In this document: positions 43,010-54,175 of the stretch, piece after piece
How positions within the stretch are numbered: the stretch's first letter is position 1
Layout: each line of letters begins with the position of its first letter
From: Saccharina japonica
Taxonomy: Eukaryota > Sar > Phaeophyceae > Laminariales > Laminariaceae
Length of the DNA: 64,000 nt
Direction: 5' to 3'
Assembly (NCBI GenBank): GCA_008828725.1
Contig: MEHQ01001235.1
Span: 374,415 to 438,414 of the forward strand
Position numbers and translations under genes: made by a program
Notes under the pieces: model-generated
Told to the model about the DNA's origin: nothing
Databases searched by the model: none
The model's input: only the letters and a program-made list of their open reading frames with translations

Positions 43010-45670
43010 TTACAGCAGCATTCAATAGTACCGTAAAAACTTAATAAATGTTTTTCTTCGATATCGCTGCTGTTGTCTTACCCGTCCGATCGTTTGTGTC
43101 TTACTATACCTGCTATACTGTACCTGTATCGTAACCTGGTACAAGTACCTGGCAACACGCAAGATAACACACACCCTGAAACGAATTACCGAGCCGAGTT
43201 CCTACAAAACCCAAGGGGGCCATACGAATCCAGAATCGCGGCTTTCGAAATATCTCGTCGAGACCGTCGAGACATTTCCATAGACGCATCGAGTGGTGTT
43301 TTTGCACTGTCACCGCCGTTGTCGAGTAAATCAGCGTTGTAATTCGTCTGGGGGGTTGTACTACCTTAGGTGTTGCCAGGTATACGGAATCGAGGTATAG
43401 ATGCGAGGAGCTCCGGCTTGTGGAGCCTCTTGAACTGTAAGCATTCAAAAGATCCAGGCCAGCGTGTGTTTTGTCCAGAGTTTTTTTACAGCGCGTCGAC
43501 ACTTACTTGCCCATCGGTTCCGAGGGGTTGCCCCTCCCGCCCTCGTCCCTGACGACTGGCAACCGTGTACGTAGGTAGTAAATACTTTCGTGGATGCAAA
43601 GCTGGCGGCGATGCCGTTTCGGCCACCAGCATAAAGCGTGTGTTTGTTGTGGAGTTTAGTTCGTGACGGTGCATACCGTGTGATATGCTATGCCAATAAA
43701 TAGGACCCAAGGACTTTGTGCGTTCGGAGTGCCGAGAACCTGCTGGAGACCCCGTCCGGCGAGATGTCATTTGCATCTATTGATAGATAAAGTCGACGCC
43801 CGGCCGGTTATACTCCCGTAGGATGTTTTGAGGATTTGTTTTGGTTTTGTCGATTTCACAGCTTCGTTTTGTATTTTGATTTCTTCATACGGTAGCTGGA
43901 TCCCACTGCTGTAAGCGGCGTGCAGCGATCGACCGTCGGCAAGCGGTCTATGATACTGAGAGAGCTCGGTTGAATCATCCCTCGTCTTGAGCTAAAGGCA
44001 GAGCTGACAGAGGGGGGCTGGTTGTGGCAGAATGCCCGGTTTTGGCGGTGAGTCAGGCGTAGTCGGAGCTGGAGGACGCTGGAACGGGCAGCCTAACTAG
44101 TTACAGTAGTACGGCACTGCTGTACGTACACACATACCTTACTCAATACAATTCCTACTACTGCGGTTCTAAAGGGGCTACGGACGACCCCGACATCGCG
44201 TACCAGAGCAACAACTTATCATATACCAAGTATATATTAATATATATGCATGCACCTGTATACATGTACCTGGTGGTATATTTATATTACAACAGAAGCA
44301 CTGCTGTAGCCCATCCGGCCCATCTACTATTAATACATACCAAGTTTATGGAAAATTAAAACTATTACAACGGCAAGTAGACCATCTAAAATAATAGGAT
44401 GGGTAATGTTTGAAGGGCCCTGAGGGCTGTTTTTCTTTTCCGAAACCCGCGATTGTTTCGGTGAGGCGGTAAAAACTACCGGTAGACTCGTCAGGATGCT
44501 CCACCTTAGTTTTCTAGGCTCTTTCATGAACACCTTTCCGTTTCTCCAGCGTCGTGGTTTGACTGTTGGTCCATGTTGCCAGTTATAGGACACGTACTGC
44601 TGTACGGCGACTTTTTACCTTAAGTCTTCCAAGTACCCATTATTTCTGGCCCCAATTATGACAAAACAATCTTAGTTTTGACCCTCAAGATAAAACTGAG
44701 TGACTTCGCCAAAACGCGTAGTATTAAGACTCTGGAGAAAGGAAAGAGTAATATTGTGTGTAGCGATGCTCGAGGTATGATGGAAGGGACGCAGGGATTA
44801 TCGTTACTGGCTCGTAATCACAGTGAATTGACACACGACACGCAGTGAGACGTGGAAGTGTGGAGGGCGTAAGCTTTATTTTTACCCATCCGCCGGAGGA
44901 TAAAAAACACACACACACACAGCTCCTCTTCTGTTTAGGAGACCTCTTGTGTTTTATTAACCCTCTGACGATGAGAGACAAAAAGCAAAGAGCTGGTAAG
45001 AGAGTGAGGTGTGGGCTTTGCTTCGAGGTATTAAAATCCCTTTCTTCTCTCGCTATTTTCCCGCTAGACGGGTAGGTACAAGTGCGTACCGCAGGGAACT
45101 TTCCTCTGGTGCTTAGCTATTCCTCAGTTATCGCTGATCCTGATGTGTATAATTATGTTAGCATGCTACTCACATTGACGATCTGACTGTAACGTTACGT
45201 TAGCACGTTACCACAGATGCCAACTGGACGTAGCACGACGTTACTGCGTTACAATTGGTTCTGCCATTGCTTTAGCACAATGTTGCTACGTTACCGGTTT
45301 GGTCCCTTGGGTACATAAACACATGCATTTGCTACCAACGTGACAGTTGGACTGATCATTGCTGTAACACAATGAATTTGGTATGTTACCGTTTTGGATT
45401 ATTGGGTACCTGGTACGTAACATGTGTTACCCACCTATTGAGAATATTTACAGCAGTACTACCAGGTACACATTATTACTGCATTGCTGCTGTACTACAC
45501 AGTACTACTTTATACTACTACTGCTGCCACTAATATTAATAGGGACCAACACTACTACTACTATACAGTTACTGCAGTTGCAGTACCTACGCCTACAGTA
45601 CTACTACTACTGCTACCACTACTACTCCTATGATTGCTTTACGTTGTGTTGTATTTACTGCTGTGTGGTG
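43010..45670. other. intron part without recognised element
   Basis: No domain or long repeat is seen apart from a (TAC)n-like tract at 45450-45630 and scattered ACTGCTGT words. The frame at 43073-43342 has no motif. Confidence 0.4.
45450..45635. repeat. imperfect (TAC)n tract
   Basis: Many TACTACTAC blocks mixed with TGCTGC and CTGCAG words. Confidence 0.8.
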
Positions 45671-45949
45671 GTGTGCACTACAGGGGTCGTCATCTGAGAA
45701 GGGCACGTTTTTTCCAGGAAATATCAAAATCCATTTTTGGTTCGTAGAATCACAAAACAACTGAACAGCCCAGAACGAAGATCGTACGTGTATACACCAA
45801 AGGCATTTTGCCCCACCGATCGATTTGACGAAAGAGAAGGCCCGTTCGGTAACACAAGCACATGGAGCTCCCCTCTATCCAATGCCGGCGTCAGTTGAGC
45901 CCTTGTGGCTGGCACACTGTCCTCCGATCTGCCGGCAAGGTGTATCTCT

Positions 45950-46450
45950 CCGAAAAACAAAAAACACAGCAAGACGGTTGTCCAGTTGCGTACACCAGGA
46001 ACTTTAACGGGGCCAGAGCCAGGCTGCAACCGCCCCTAAACAACGGCTGCGAACCGTTGCAAGACGTACAGCAACCCCGTAACGTTGTTTTTTGTTTTTG
46101 TTCTAACACGTGCAGCCTGCGGCGTGTGCGCTCATCTTGGCTCGTTACAGCAGTAGAAACACGCGCTGCTGCTGTAAAAATAGAGTTTTGCTGTACATAC
46201 TCACCGAAGCGCCGTGTTTAGACTCGTTTCCGGCTGTAACGAGACAAGACAACCGCACACACCGCAGGCTGCAAGCGTGAGAACAAAACAAAAGCCGTTA
46301 CGGTGTTGGATGCACGTGTTGCGATGGTCCGCAGTCCTTGTTCAGAGGCCGTTCTACTGCCGCTGGCCGTATTATTGTTCCTGGTGCACGCAGCTCGACA
46401 ACCGACTTGCAGTGTTTTTTGCGGTTCGGAGAGACACGCCTTTACACCCT
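45950..46450. repeat. hairpin within the element
   Basis: Arms of about 200-250 bp. Left-arm words GTGCAGCCTGCGGCGTGTG, CTCGTTACAG and CGTAACGTTG pair with GCACACACCGCAGGCTGC-like, CTGTAACGAG and CCGTTACGGTG on the right. The centre is near 46190. A homologous hairpin lies at 51915-52660. Confidence 0.75.
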
Positions 46451-46579
46451 GGACAATGGCCCATGGTCCCTGCAATAGCAATGGAATATGGTCCAATGAA
46501 CGGACTATTGTTGTCGGTAATGTACATCCGTAGGTTAACTCCCCAACGTACTGCTTAGGCAGGAGTGTGCTGAAGTACC

Positions 46580-49500
46580 TCAGTTGAAAGCTCTTGTCAC
46601 CAACAAAGGCTATTGATGGATAGCTTGCAGAATCTATTGCGGAAGTCAGTGGTTATCGATAGATAATATTTCTGAATCAGTTGTGTCCTGAAATGGCCAT
46701 CGACGGTCACCGTTTACAATATATTGTGAACAATGTCTATCGATGGAAGCATTTATAAATCTGTTGTCGCCGGCAAAGTCTATCGGTGGATGCGTTTCTT
46801 AATCTGTTGTGACCGGCGATGGCTATCGCTAGATGCGTTACATAATATATTGCCACCGGAAATGGCTATCGACGGTCACCGCTTACAATCTATTGTGGTA
46901 GACAATGCCTATCGATGGGCTTCATCGCCGGCCTATTTATACTTTGTTTTCTGGACTTCCTACGACGTACTGGTGTGCTGTAAATACCAGGTTCCGATAC
47001 CTCTCAGGATCCTGAGAGCTTCCACAAAGCGTTGTCATATAAATGCACGCCTTTACGTACCCTTTGACCCCTTCGTGACGAATGCTCATCATGGGGACAT
47101 CCGATGGTCGGCCGGAGCTCTCACACGCTCACAAAACTGAGATCTTCAACAAAGACCGGTAATACGTCTATACACGCCCATTTTCGGTGCCAGCCGCCCA
47201 CGACTAGAGACTCGTTATGATGGCTTGTCGTCATCGGCGGAGCTCTCGACACGGCAGTAATGGGTGCGTACAACGGGCTTATCGTTTTCGAGATCAGAAC
47301 AACAAGAACAACATTGTGCCGCTGCAGTAAATGGGTGCACAGTATATCGTGATCGCAGAGCAAAACTTTCAAAGAACTTCAACGCGGGAGGCCTCAACAA
47401 CGAGGTGGTGGGCATGGCGGTGAATTGTGTTCAAAGTGATGTGTTTGGGCGAATGGTACCGCGTGGTCATTGGTACTCTTCTGCTGATGATAGTGGCCCC
47501 GAAAAAGTGGTTTTAAATAGCCATTGTCGACCATGAAAACGAGCTTGGCAATGGCTATCGTCAACCACAATAGGCTAGCAACGCTGTCTATCGATGTACA
47601 TTGTCCGCAGCAATGCATTTTGATATTTGGGCAATGGGCGGCTAGTGTCAAGGGATAGGTTATGTATGACGTGCTTACACACTGGACGATAGAAAGGAAA
47701 TAGAACGTTGGCGCTACAGCAGTAGTATCAATGGACATTGTTAACGGCATTAGTCTGGCAATGCTGTCTATCGATAGCTACTGTCAGGGAACCATATATG
47801 TTCGGCAATGGACACGATACGACACCTTTGCTGTAACAATGGCGTGATATGGTTGTCCATAGATGGCTATTATTGTCCTGAACAATAAATGTCGGGGAAG
47901 CAACCGCGGTAGAAACTGTTTTGTCACAATGGAGGGCCGTGGTTGTCATTTGATGGCTATTGTCCTGCACAATAGATGTCGGGGAAGCAACCGCGATTGA
48001 CATCGTTTGAACAATAGAGCAAGCATGTTGTCTACCGATAGCTATTGCCGCCAACAATACACATGCAGTTGAGTCCACCAATAACCATCGACACCCACAA
48101 TAGACTATTGGGCGTACTTCCACCATAGACTAGTGTCTAAACCTATTGCATATCGTGGACCGGTGTGTATCAAAAGCCATTGTTGCCGATCGACGACATT
48201 TGCTTATGCCGCCAACAATAGATACCCGATGGTGTCTATCAATACCCACCGCCCCCACTACATACTATTTGGCCACCCAGAGTTGGTTGTTGGGGGTGTT
48301 TCCACAATATACTATTGCCTAAACCTAATGTATATCGTGGAGTGGAGTATCGATGTCCATTGTTGACGACCGCCGACGTTTGCTATTGCCGCCAACAATA
48401 GATGCCCACAATAGACGATATTTGGCCACGCACGAAGATCACTTGGGGGTGGTATCTTGTCGGGGGGTGATAGCAGTACCATGGGTACGATTTGGTGCAC
48501 TTGGCACACCCACCCGGGGTGATATCAAAGGGGTGATAGCATCGCGTAGAAATGCGCGTAGTCTTTGCATGTATTCTCTATATCTAAAAGAGCCATGGGG
48601 AGTGCTGGTAAGGGGGTGACAAGCAGCGTGTGGCAGTACCCGTATCGTTTGCATATCACTTGATCTGAAAGGGCTTTGATGTGCTGCGTCGCTTCGGTGT
48701 TCGCGTTGTTTTGGTACTCGCGTTGTCCTCACACCTCGTGAATACATCAGAGTACATCGGCGATGATGCGGGCAATGCCTCCCGTTTAAAACCCATGGAC
48801 GCTAGGCAGAAGCACGTACTTGGGTCAACAACGAATGTCTTGGGAGAGGTACTGTAGTTCAGAAGCACTCCCTCCGTCGGACGGGCTCTGCCCTTGTGCA
48901 TTGTTGTTCTTGATCTCCCAACAGTACACCGCCGTCGATGCCTAAAACTGTTGTTTCAACAATGCACTATCGTTGATTTCCCCCCAAAGCACGAAGTCCA
49001 CCACCGCACCCAGCAGTGAATGGCTGCCGATGGATAGCTTGCAAAATGAATCGCGGCCGACAATGGCCATCGATAGGAATGTCGCACACTCTATTGCGAC
49101 AGATAAGGGCCATCGACAAGCATGCCGCACACTATTGTAGGTGGCAAGAACCATTGATGGACACAGTTAACGTCCATGGTCACCGACACTATCTATCGAT
49201 GGGCGCCCCCGCCGATGGGCGCCCTCCAAAGTCGATAATGTCTATCGATAGAGACCTTCAACACTCTATTGCCGACAACAATATCTACCGATAGACACCT
49301 CCCACAATATGTTGTCGACGACAACATCTATCGATAAGAGACCTTCAGCAAGCTATTTGTTGACAGCAGTATCTACCGATAAACACCTCCCACAATATAT
49401 TGTCGACGACAATGGTTATCGATAGAGACCTTCAGCAATATATTTGTTGACAGCAATATCTATCGATAGAAGCCTTCCACAATATATTGTCGGCGACATT

Positions 49501-49620
49501 GTCTATCGATAGAGACCATTATCGACAACAATATCTATCGATATAGACCTTCCACAATCTATTGTCGCCGACAATGTCTATCGATAGGTTGCGCCCCTCA
49601 TCTACTGTCCACGCAGTAGA
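46580..49620. repeat. TATCGATA dyad array
   Basis: About 3 kb of degenerate units built round the palindrome CTATCGATAG and a second palindrome of the type ATTGTCGNCGACAAT, with linkers GAGACCTTCA and CCACAATAT. Regular spacing of about 40-46 bp is clearest at 49190-49590, where about ten units can be counted. From 46580 to 49000 the units are looser and appear on both strands (TATTGTGGACGACAATG-like). The frames through it are not coding. Confidence 0.85.
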
Positions 49621-50464
49621 CCATTGATGAGTCAATTGTTCAGGGTGTGCACGCCTTGCCGGCAGATTGGAGAACAGCGTGCCGGTCGCAAGGACTCAAA
49701 TGGCGATGACATTGGATAGATGGGAGCACCACGTGCTTGTGTTACTGACAAGGCTTTTAATTTAGTCAAATCGATCGGTGGGGCAAAACGCCTTTAGTGT
49801 ATATACGTATCTTCATTCTGGGCTGTTCAGTATTTTTGTGATGATACGAAAAAGCAAAAGGGATCTGGAATTTTCCTGGAAAAAACGTGCCCTTCTCAGA
49901 TGACGACCCCTGTACTACGGCCCCTACTATTACCGTATACTACTACGACCACGACTACTGCTATACTATTTTTACTACAGGAGTAACAGTTGAGAAGTAC
50001 CTTTGTTTTCTAGGAACATCCTTGTGACGTACTGAACAGCCCAGAATGAAGATGTGTATCTATATTGCTAAATGATGCTATTATGTCTGCCTTTCTGCTT
50101 GTCTGTAATTGGGTAGCGCGATCCAGAGCGTTTCAGTACCGCCTTGCCCCATAGGCAGGGAGGTTGCGTGCCACAACCAGTAGAACACCAGGTCTGGCGT
50201 CGCGTTGCGTCTAGCCGTGGCCGTCGCTCTGGATTGCCGAGAACCCCGAGCCCATCCCCGAGCCTGTCCTCGAGGGGTGAGGCCTTGCTTCTGGCAGTGT
50301 TACATTTCAGATTAAGAAACAGGCATCTTAGTGGTTGATCGAGGCATGAAGCCATCTGTGCTTCTGGCTGATTGTAGTTCAGATTAGGAAACAGGCAGCC
50401 CATTGGTCGATTGCAACAACAATGCAAGAGCGGTGGATTTACTCCACTACCTTCCATCCATCAC

Positions 50465-50600
50465 ACATCGCACAAATCCGCAGCAGCGCAGAGGCAGCAG
50501 CAGCAGAAGACAGCGGTAACAGCAGCAGCAGCAGCAGAGCGCCGGGTCTCAAGCCCCGCCAAGCCGTAGCCGTGGCACAATCCGGAAGCAGTTCTAGCAG
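50465..50600. repeat. CAG-rich tract
   Basis: Imperfect CAG/GCAGCA runs produce Ala/Ser-rich open frames on either strand. No gene is inferred. Confidence 0.8.
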
Positions 50601-50722
50601 CCCTCTCGCCAGCCTTGCTGCTGACTTTATTTTTTGAAGTAAAATATTCTGGCAGCTGGTAGCTGGCTCTTTCTGTAAGATTACAGTAGCGCTGAATAGA
50701 GCCATCGATAGGGTCGCATTCC

Positions 50723-51805
50723 TTGATCAATCCCTCCATATATCTACAGCTCCGACCAACCGGGGATAAACACGGCGATCCGCTGGGTCGACACCGCCCC
50801 GCACGGCGCGGAAACCCCACCCCCATCTGCTGGTCACTGATTGGCTGAGGACCATGGAGCCAGCTGCACCCAGAGACAATAGGGTCCCTTTCCCGGATCA
50901 GAAATCCTTCCATTCATCTACAACTCCAACAACCTGGGGATAAAAACAAACGCCCCCCGGGTGGATACCGCCCAGCAAGGTGTGGAAACCCCACCCCCAT
51001 CGCCGACCACTGATCAGCTCTTGCTCATGAAGCCGTCGGAACACGGGGACCATAGGGTCCCTTTCCTGGATCAAAAACCATTTCCAACATCTACAACTCC
51101 CACAACCTGGGGACGAAAACGGACGTCCCTCGGGTCGGTACGGCCCCGCAATGTGTGGAAACCCCAACCCCACTCTGGTCGATTCACAGTAGGTTGTTGC
51201 CTTGGGTTCATAGACCCAGAGCGCGGTAGTAAATGCTCCCGGAGACAACTTCGGGGCCCCGCCGCACCTGGGGACGATACTATCCCATACCCTGATCAAA
51301 GCCCTTCTGTACATCTAGAACTCAAAACAACCGGGGGTAGGAAGCAGACCTTCCCCCGGGTGATACCGCCCCGCAACGTGTGGAAATCCCGATCTCGCTG
51401 GCTGATCCATGGTTGGCTGAGGCTCACAGAGCCAGCGCGCGGATGGAGAGTTTCACCCGGGACAACATTGGAGTTCCGCTGCACCCGGGGGCGATAATGT
51501 CCCATCCCCGATCAGAAATCCTTCCGTACAAATCGAACAACTCGAGTATGAAAACGGGGTCCATCCGGGTCGATACCGCTTCGCAAGGTGTGGAAACCCA
51601 AACCCCACTGGCTGATTGCATATTGGCTTGAGCTCAAGGAGCCAGCGCACTTGGAGAATCGCCCCTCGGGATAACGTCGAGGTCCCGCCGCACCCGTGGA
51701 CGATAAGGTTACATCCCCTGATCAGAGGTTATTCCGTACACCTACAACTCCAGCAACCCGGGGACACAAATGGACATGCCCCGGGTCTATACCGGCCCAC
51801 ACGAT
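50723..51805. repeat. tandem array, six units of about 172-223 bp
   Basis: Units begin near 50723, 50895, 51068, 51291, 51509 and 51719, each with TGATCA-like/GGATCAGAAATCC, CATCTACAACTCC, AACCTGGGGA and GGTGTGGAAACCCC. The first two spacings are 172-173 bp and the later ones 210-223 bp. Later units carry an extra GAGCCAGCGC block. Confidence 0.9.
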
Positions 51806-51914
51806 GGTACTTACGTTTATGCTCAGAGTGGTACATAACAGCATACGAGTACGACAGTAGCCTACCAGGTACTACATACTGTGGGAAACGCAGGGCAAGC
51901 GCCACGGGCGGAGC

Positions 51915-52660
51915 CGTGGCCGTACCGCCAGTATACACCGAAGGCCCTTCGCACCACCGATCGATTCGATGAAAGGGATGGCCTGTACGGTAACATGAGG
52001 ACATGGTGCTCCCCTCAATTCAACGCCGGCGTCATTTGAGTCCTTGTGGCCGGCGCATTGTTCTCCGATCTGCCGGCGAGGCGTGTCTCTTCGAACTGCC
52101 AAAAGCGCTGCCAGTCTGTTGTCCAGCTGAATGCACCACGAATGCTAATAGGGCCAGATGCAGGCTGACGCCGCCCCTAAACAAGGGCTGCGGACCATTT
52201 TAAAACGTAGAGTAACACCGTAATGTGGGCAGTTTTCTTGTTGTAACGTTTGCATCGTGCGGTGTGTGCGCTAATCTTAACCTGATACACCAGTAGAAAC
52301 ACACGCTATTGCTGTAAATTCGACTTATTCTGCCGTACATATTTACCGACGCGCTTTTTTAGACTCGTTTCGGGCTGTAACGAGCCAAGATGAGCGCACA
52401 CACAGCACGCTGCAAGCGTTAAAATACTTAAAACAACTGTCTTGGTTACGGTGTTGCTCTACGTCTTGAGATGGTCCGCAGCCCGTGCTTAGGGGCGGTG
52501 TCAGCCTACCTCTGACCTCTTCGTTTCCTGGTGCACGCAGCTGGGCAACCGACTTTCAGTGGCTTTTCAGTTCCTAGAGACACACCTTGCCGGCAGATCG
52601 GAGGGCAGTGCACCGGCCACAAGAAGAGCTCAAATGACACCGGCATCGAATTGAGGGGAT
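51915..52660. repeat. hairpin homologous to 45780-46530
   Basis: The left arm TTGTTCTCCGATCTGCCGGC (about 52045) pairs with GCCGGCAGATCGGAGGGCAG (about 52590). CCTAAACAAGGGCTGCGGACC (52170) pairs with GGTCCGCAGCCCGTGCTTAG-like sequence (52475). The centre is near 52310-52350. Confidence 0.8.
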
Positions 52661-52699
52661 ATGTTGTCGAGTAGGCACGGGTAGGCGTTTCGCCAAAAC

Positions 52700-53432
52700 A
52701 AGTCAAACGACTTGGAAACAGAGTATGGATTTGCAAACAAGATCTATTATTTATCGGTTTCACAAAATCATTGCGAGGTAAACAAGAATATACTAGTCGG
52801 CAGCAGGGGGACGCGCAAGCACCCCCCCCCCCTCGAAACTGTCAGCGTTGCTCGCTGCAACGTTTCGTGGTAATACAACTTTGTCAACTGTCAATATAAA
52901 CTTCATAGCGGCACAATTGCTAGTCGTCGAACCGTCAATTCGATATCAATTGGTGCGTTGAACCGCTACTTACAGGGCTAGTCGACCAAGAAGATACGCA
53001 CACCATATGGTGTACCAGGTATACGATATGGCTTGCCACAGCGCTGCTGTAGAGCACCGACCCAACAAGATACTACCGCATGCAGCACACTTATCACTAA
53101 CATCGTCGTATTATAGGTACCGGTTGTATGATAAACGTAGCAGTCGTTTGGAACTTAGCTTCGCGATCGATTCGGCGTTCTACTGCACATCCCACACTTG
53201 GTGAAGACCCACGCCCATGCAAGGTTGTTTGCGGCAGAGTATTCAACCGTGCCCACTACCTTCGTAGTTGTTTCGACCCTCTGCTCAGATGATCTCACAC
53301 ATTCGACTGGCTTTGTGCTATACTTGCCTACAGTAATACGCATCTCGTCTATAATCTAACTCACCCGCTGCACCCTCACCTTCCGACCCGTTTGTTTTCT
53401 CCGATGATCACTGTTTCTTGATTTCTCGCCAG
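52700..53432. other. 3' part of predicted intron
   Basis: No repeat recognised. It contains the pyrimidine tract and acceptor at 53405-53432. Confidence 0.4.
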
Positions 53433-54175
53433 AGGTGGTGCCGTCCACCTGCTCGAACGGCATCGCGGGTGTGGAGAGCGACAACGGCGCCATTTGCTGT
53501 GCCGAGGCCTGCAATGGCCAGTGCGGAGGCTCCGGCTGCGGCAGGATCGCCGGTACTAATGGGGGCTCGGACTGCTGCGCGGACGAGATCACTGCGTCTG
53601 GCATCACCTGCGATGCCGGCGTTGAATCCCCCTGCATCATTGTGCTCGACTCCTTCACTGCCACCCCCACGATATCCCCCGGCGAAATGATGACCTTGAC
53701 TCCGACACCTGGACCCGACGGATCCCGAGGAATAGACTTTACGAGTGCCCCCACGCTGTTCGTTACCATGCTTCCGACGGAGGTGGCCGACCAGACACCC
53801 TCCCCGACCGCCGGATCCCGAGGAATGGACTTTACGGGAGCTCCCACCCTGTTCGAAACCTTGGTTCCGACGGGATTGGCTGACCCGACGTCCGCCCCGA
53901 CCACCGGATCACGAGGAATGGGCTTTACGGGGGGCCCCTCGGTGTTCAATCCAACTCTATTCCCGGGCGTGACTGAGGGCCCGACCATGGGCGGCACGGC
54001 TGGCCCGTCCCTCGGAAGCACGGTGTTCCCGACCCCGGGCGGGACTATCAGCCCGATCGCGGCCGCGACTATAAGCCCGACAAGCGATGCGTCCGCGGTA
54101 TCGGCCGGGATCGTTGTGGCGCTCGCGGCAATGGTGGGCGGCATGTTCTCCATGTTCGCGGCGGCACGCAAATAA
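53433..54175 (+). CDS. terminal exon: ten-cysteine module, Thr/Pro repeats, C-terminal hydrophobic segment
   Basis: Counting from the codon at 53435, a ten-cysteine module spans residues 6-67 (C-x14-CC-x3-C-x3-C-x4-C-x11-CC-x10-C-x7-C). Three 31-residue repeats then begin at about 96, 127 and 158, each opening GSRGxxFT and rich in Pro, Thr and Ser. A further Gly/Pro/Thr stalk leads to a hydrophobic segment (224-244), then RK and the stop. This is the build of a secreted, probably O-glycosylated protein held by a C-terminal membrane anchor or a GPI signal. The exon has no proper ATG start. It is reached through the acceptor at 53431-53432 in phase 1, matching the upstream module exon. The function is unknown. 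A wall, adhesion or ligand-binding role is inference. The stalk repeat number could vary between individuals. Confidence 0.75.

Larger units (their letters stand above)
45681..49912. mobile_element. 4.2-kb nonautonomous element, about 270-bp inverted ends
   Basis: The left end CAGGGGTCGTCATCTGAGAA is perfectly inverted at the right end (49893-49912). The similarity continues inward about 270 bp (to 45955 and 49640). Shared landmarks are CACGTTTTTTCCAGGAAA, TGAACAGCCCAGAA, TTTTGCCCCACCGATCGATT and TGCCGGCAAGG. TA flanks both ends (45679-45680, 49913-49914). The left flank also reads CACTACAGG, which resembles CACTA-type ends, but the right flank does not match that form. The interior is a dyad-rich array and a hairpin with no transposase, so the superfamily is undecided. 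Confidence 0.75.
49978..52690. mobile_element. second, related element (right end unclear)
   Basis: The left end CAGGAGTAACAGTTGAGAAG, then TTTTCTAGGAA and TGAACAGCCCAGAATGAAGA, parallels the left end of the element at 45681. It follows TA in the same way. The hairpin at 51915-52660 matches the one inside that element. No inverted right terminus is found, so the right limit is an estimate. Confidence 0.5.
43002..53432 (+). other. predicted 10.4-kb phase-1 intron
   Basis: Donor GTGAGT at 43002. Acceptor CTGTTTCTTGATTTCTCGCC then AG at 53431-53432. Joining the last base of the upstream exon (G) to AG of the next gives a Glu codon, and the frame continues VVPSTCSNG without a stop. The intron holds two large transposable elements and tandem arrays. 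Removing those would leave a few kilobases. The alternative is two separate, related gene fragments. The matching phase and a proper donor/acceptor pair favour one gene. Confidence 0.5.

Noticed and set aside
49190..49590. CRISPR-like array
   Set aside because: The units are degenerate and palindromic throughout with no unique spacers, and the window is eukaryotic.
50422..51497. Open frames with repeated Pro/Arg motifs
   Set aside because: They follow the tandem array of about 200-bp units and switch frame with unit length. No conserved protein is indicated.
53356..54171. Long minus-strand open frame (271 residues) opposite the cysteine-rich exon
   Set aside because: It is the antisense of the real exon. 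The plus strand has the cysteine module, the protein repeats, the hydrophobic tail and a matching splice acceptor. The minus frame has no motif and owes its length to GC-rich codons.
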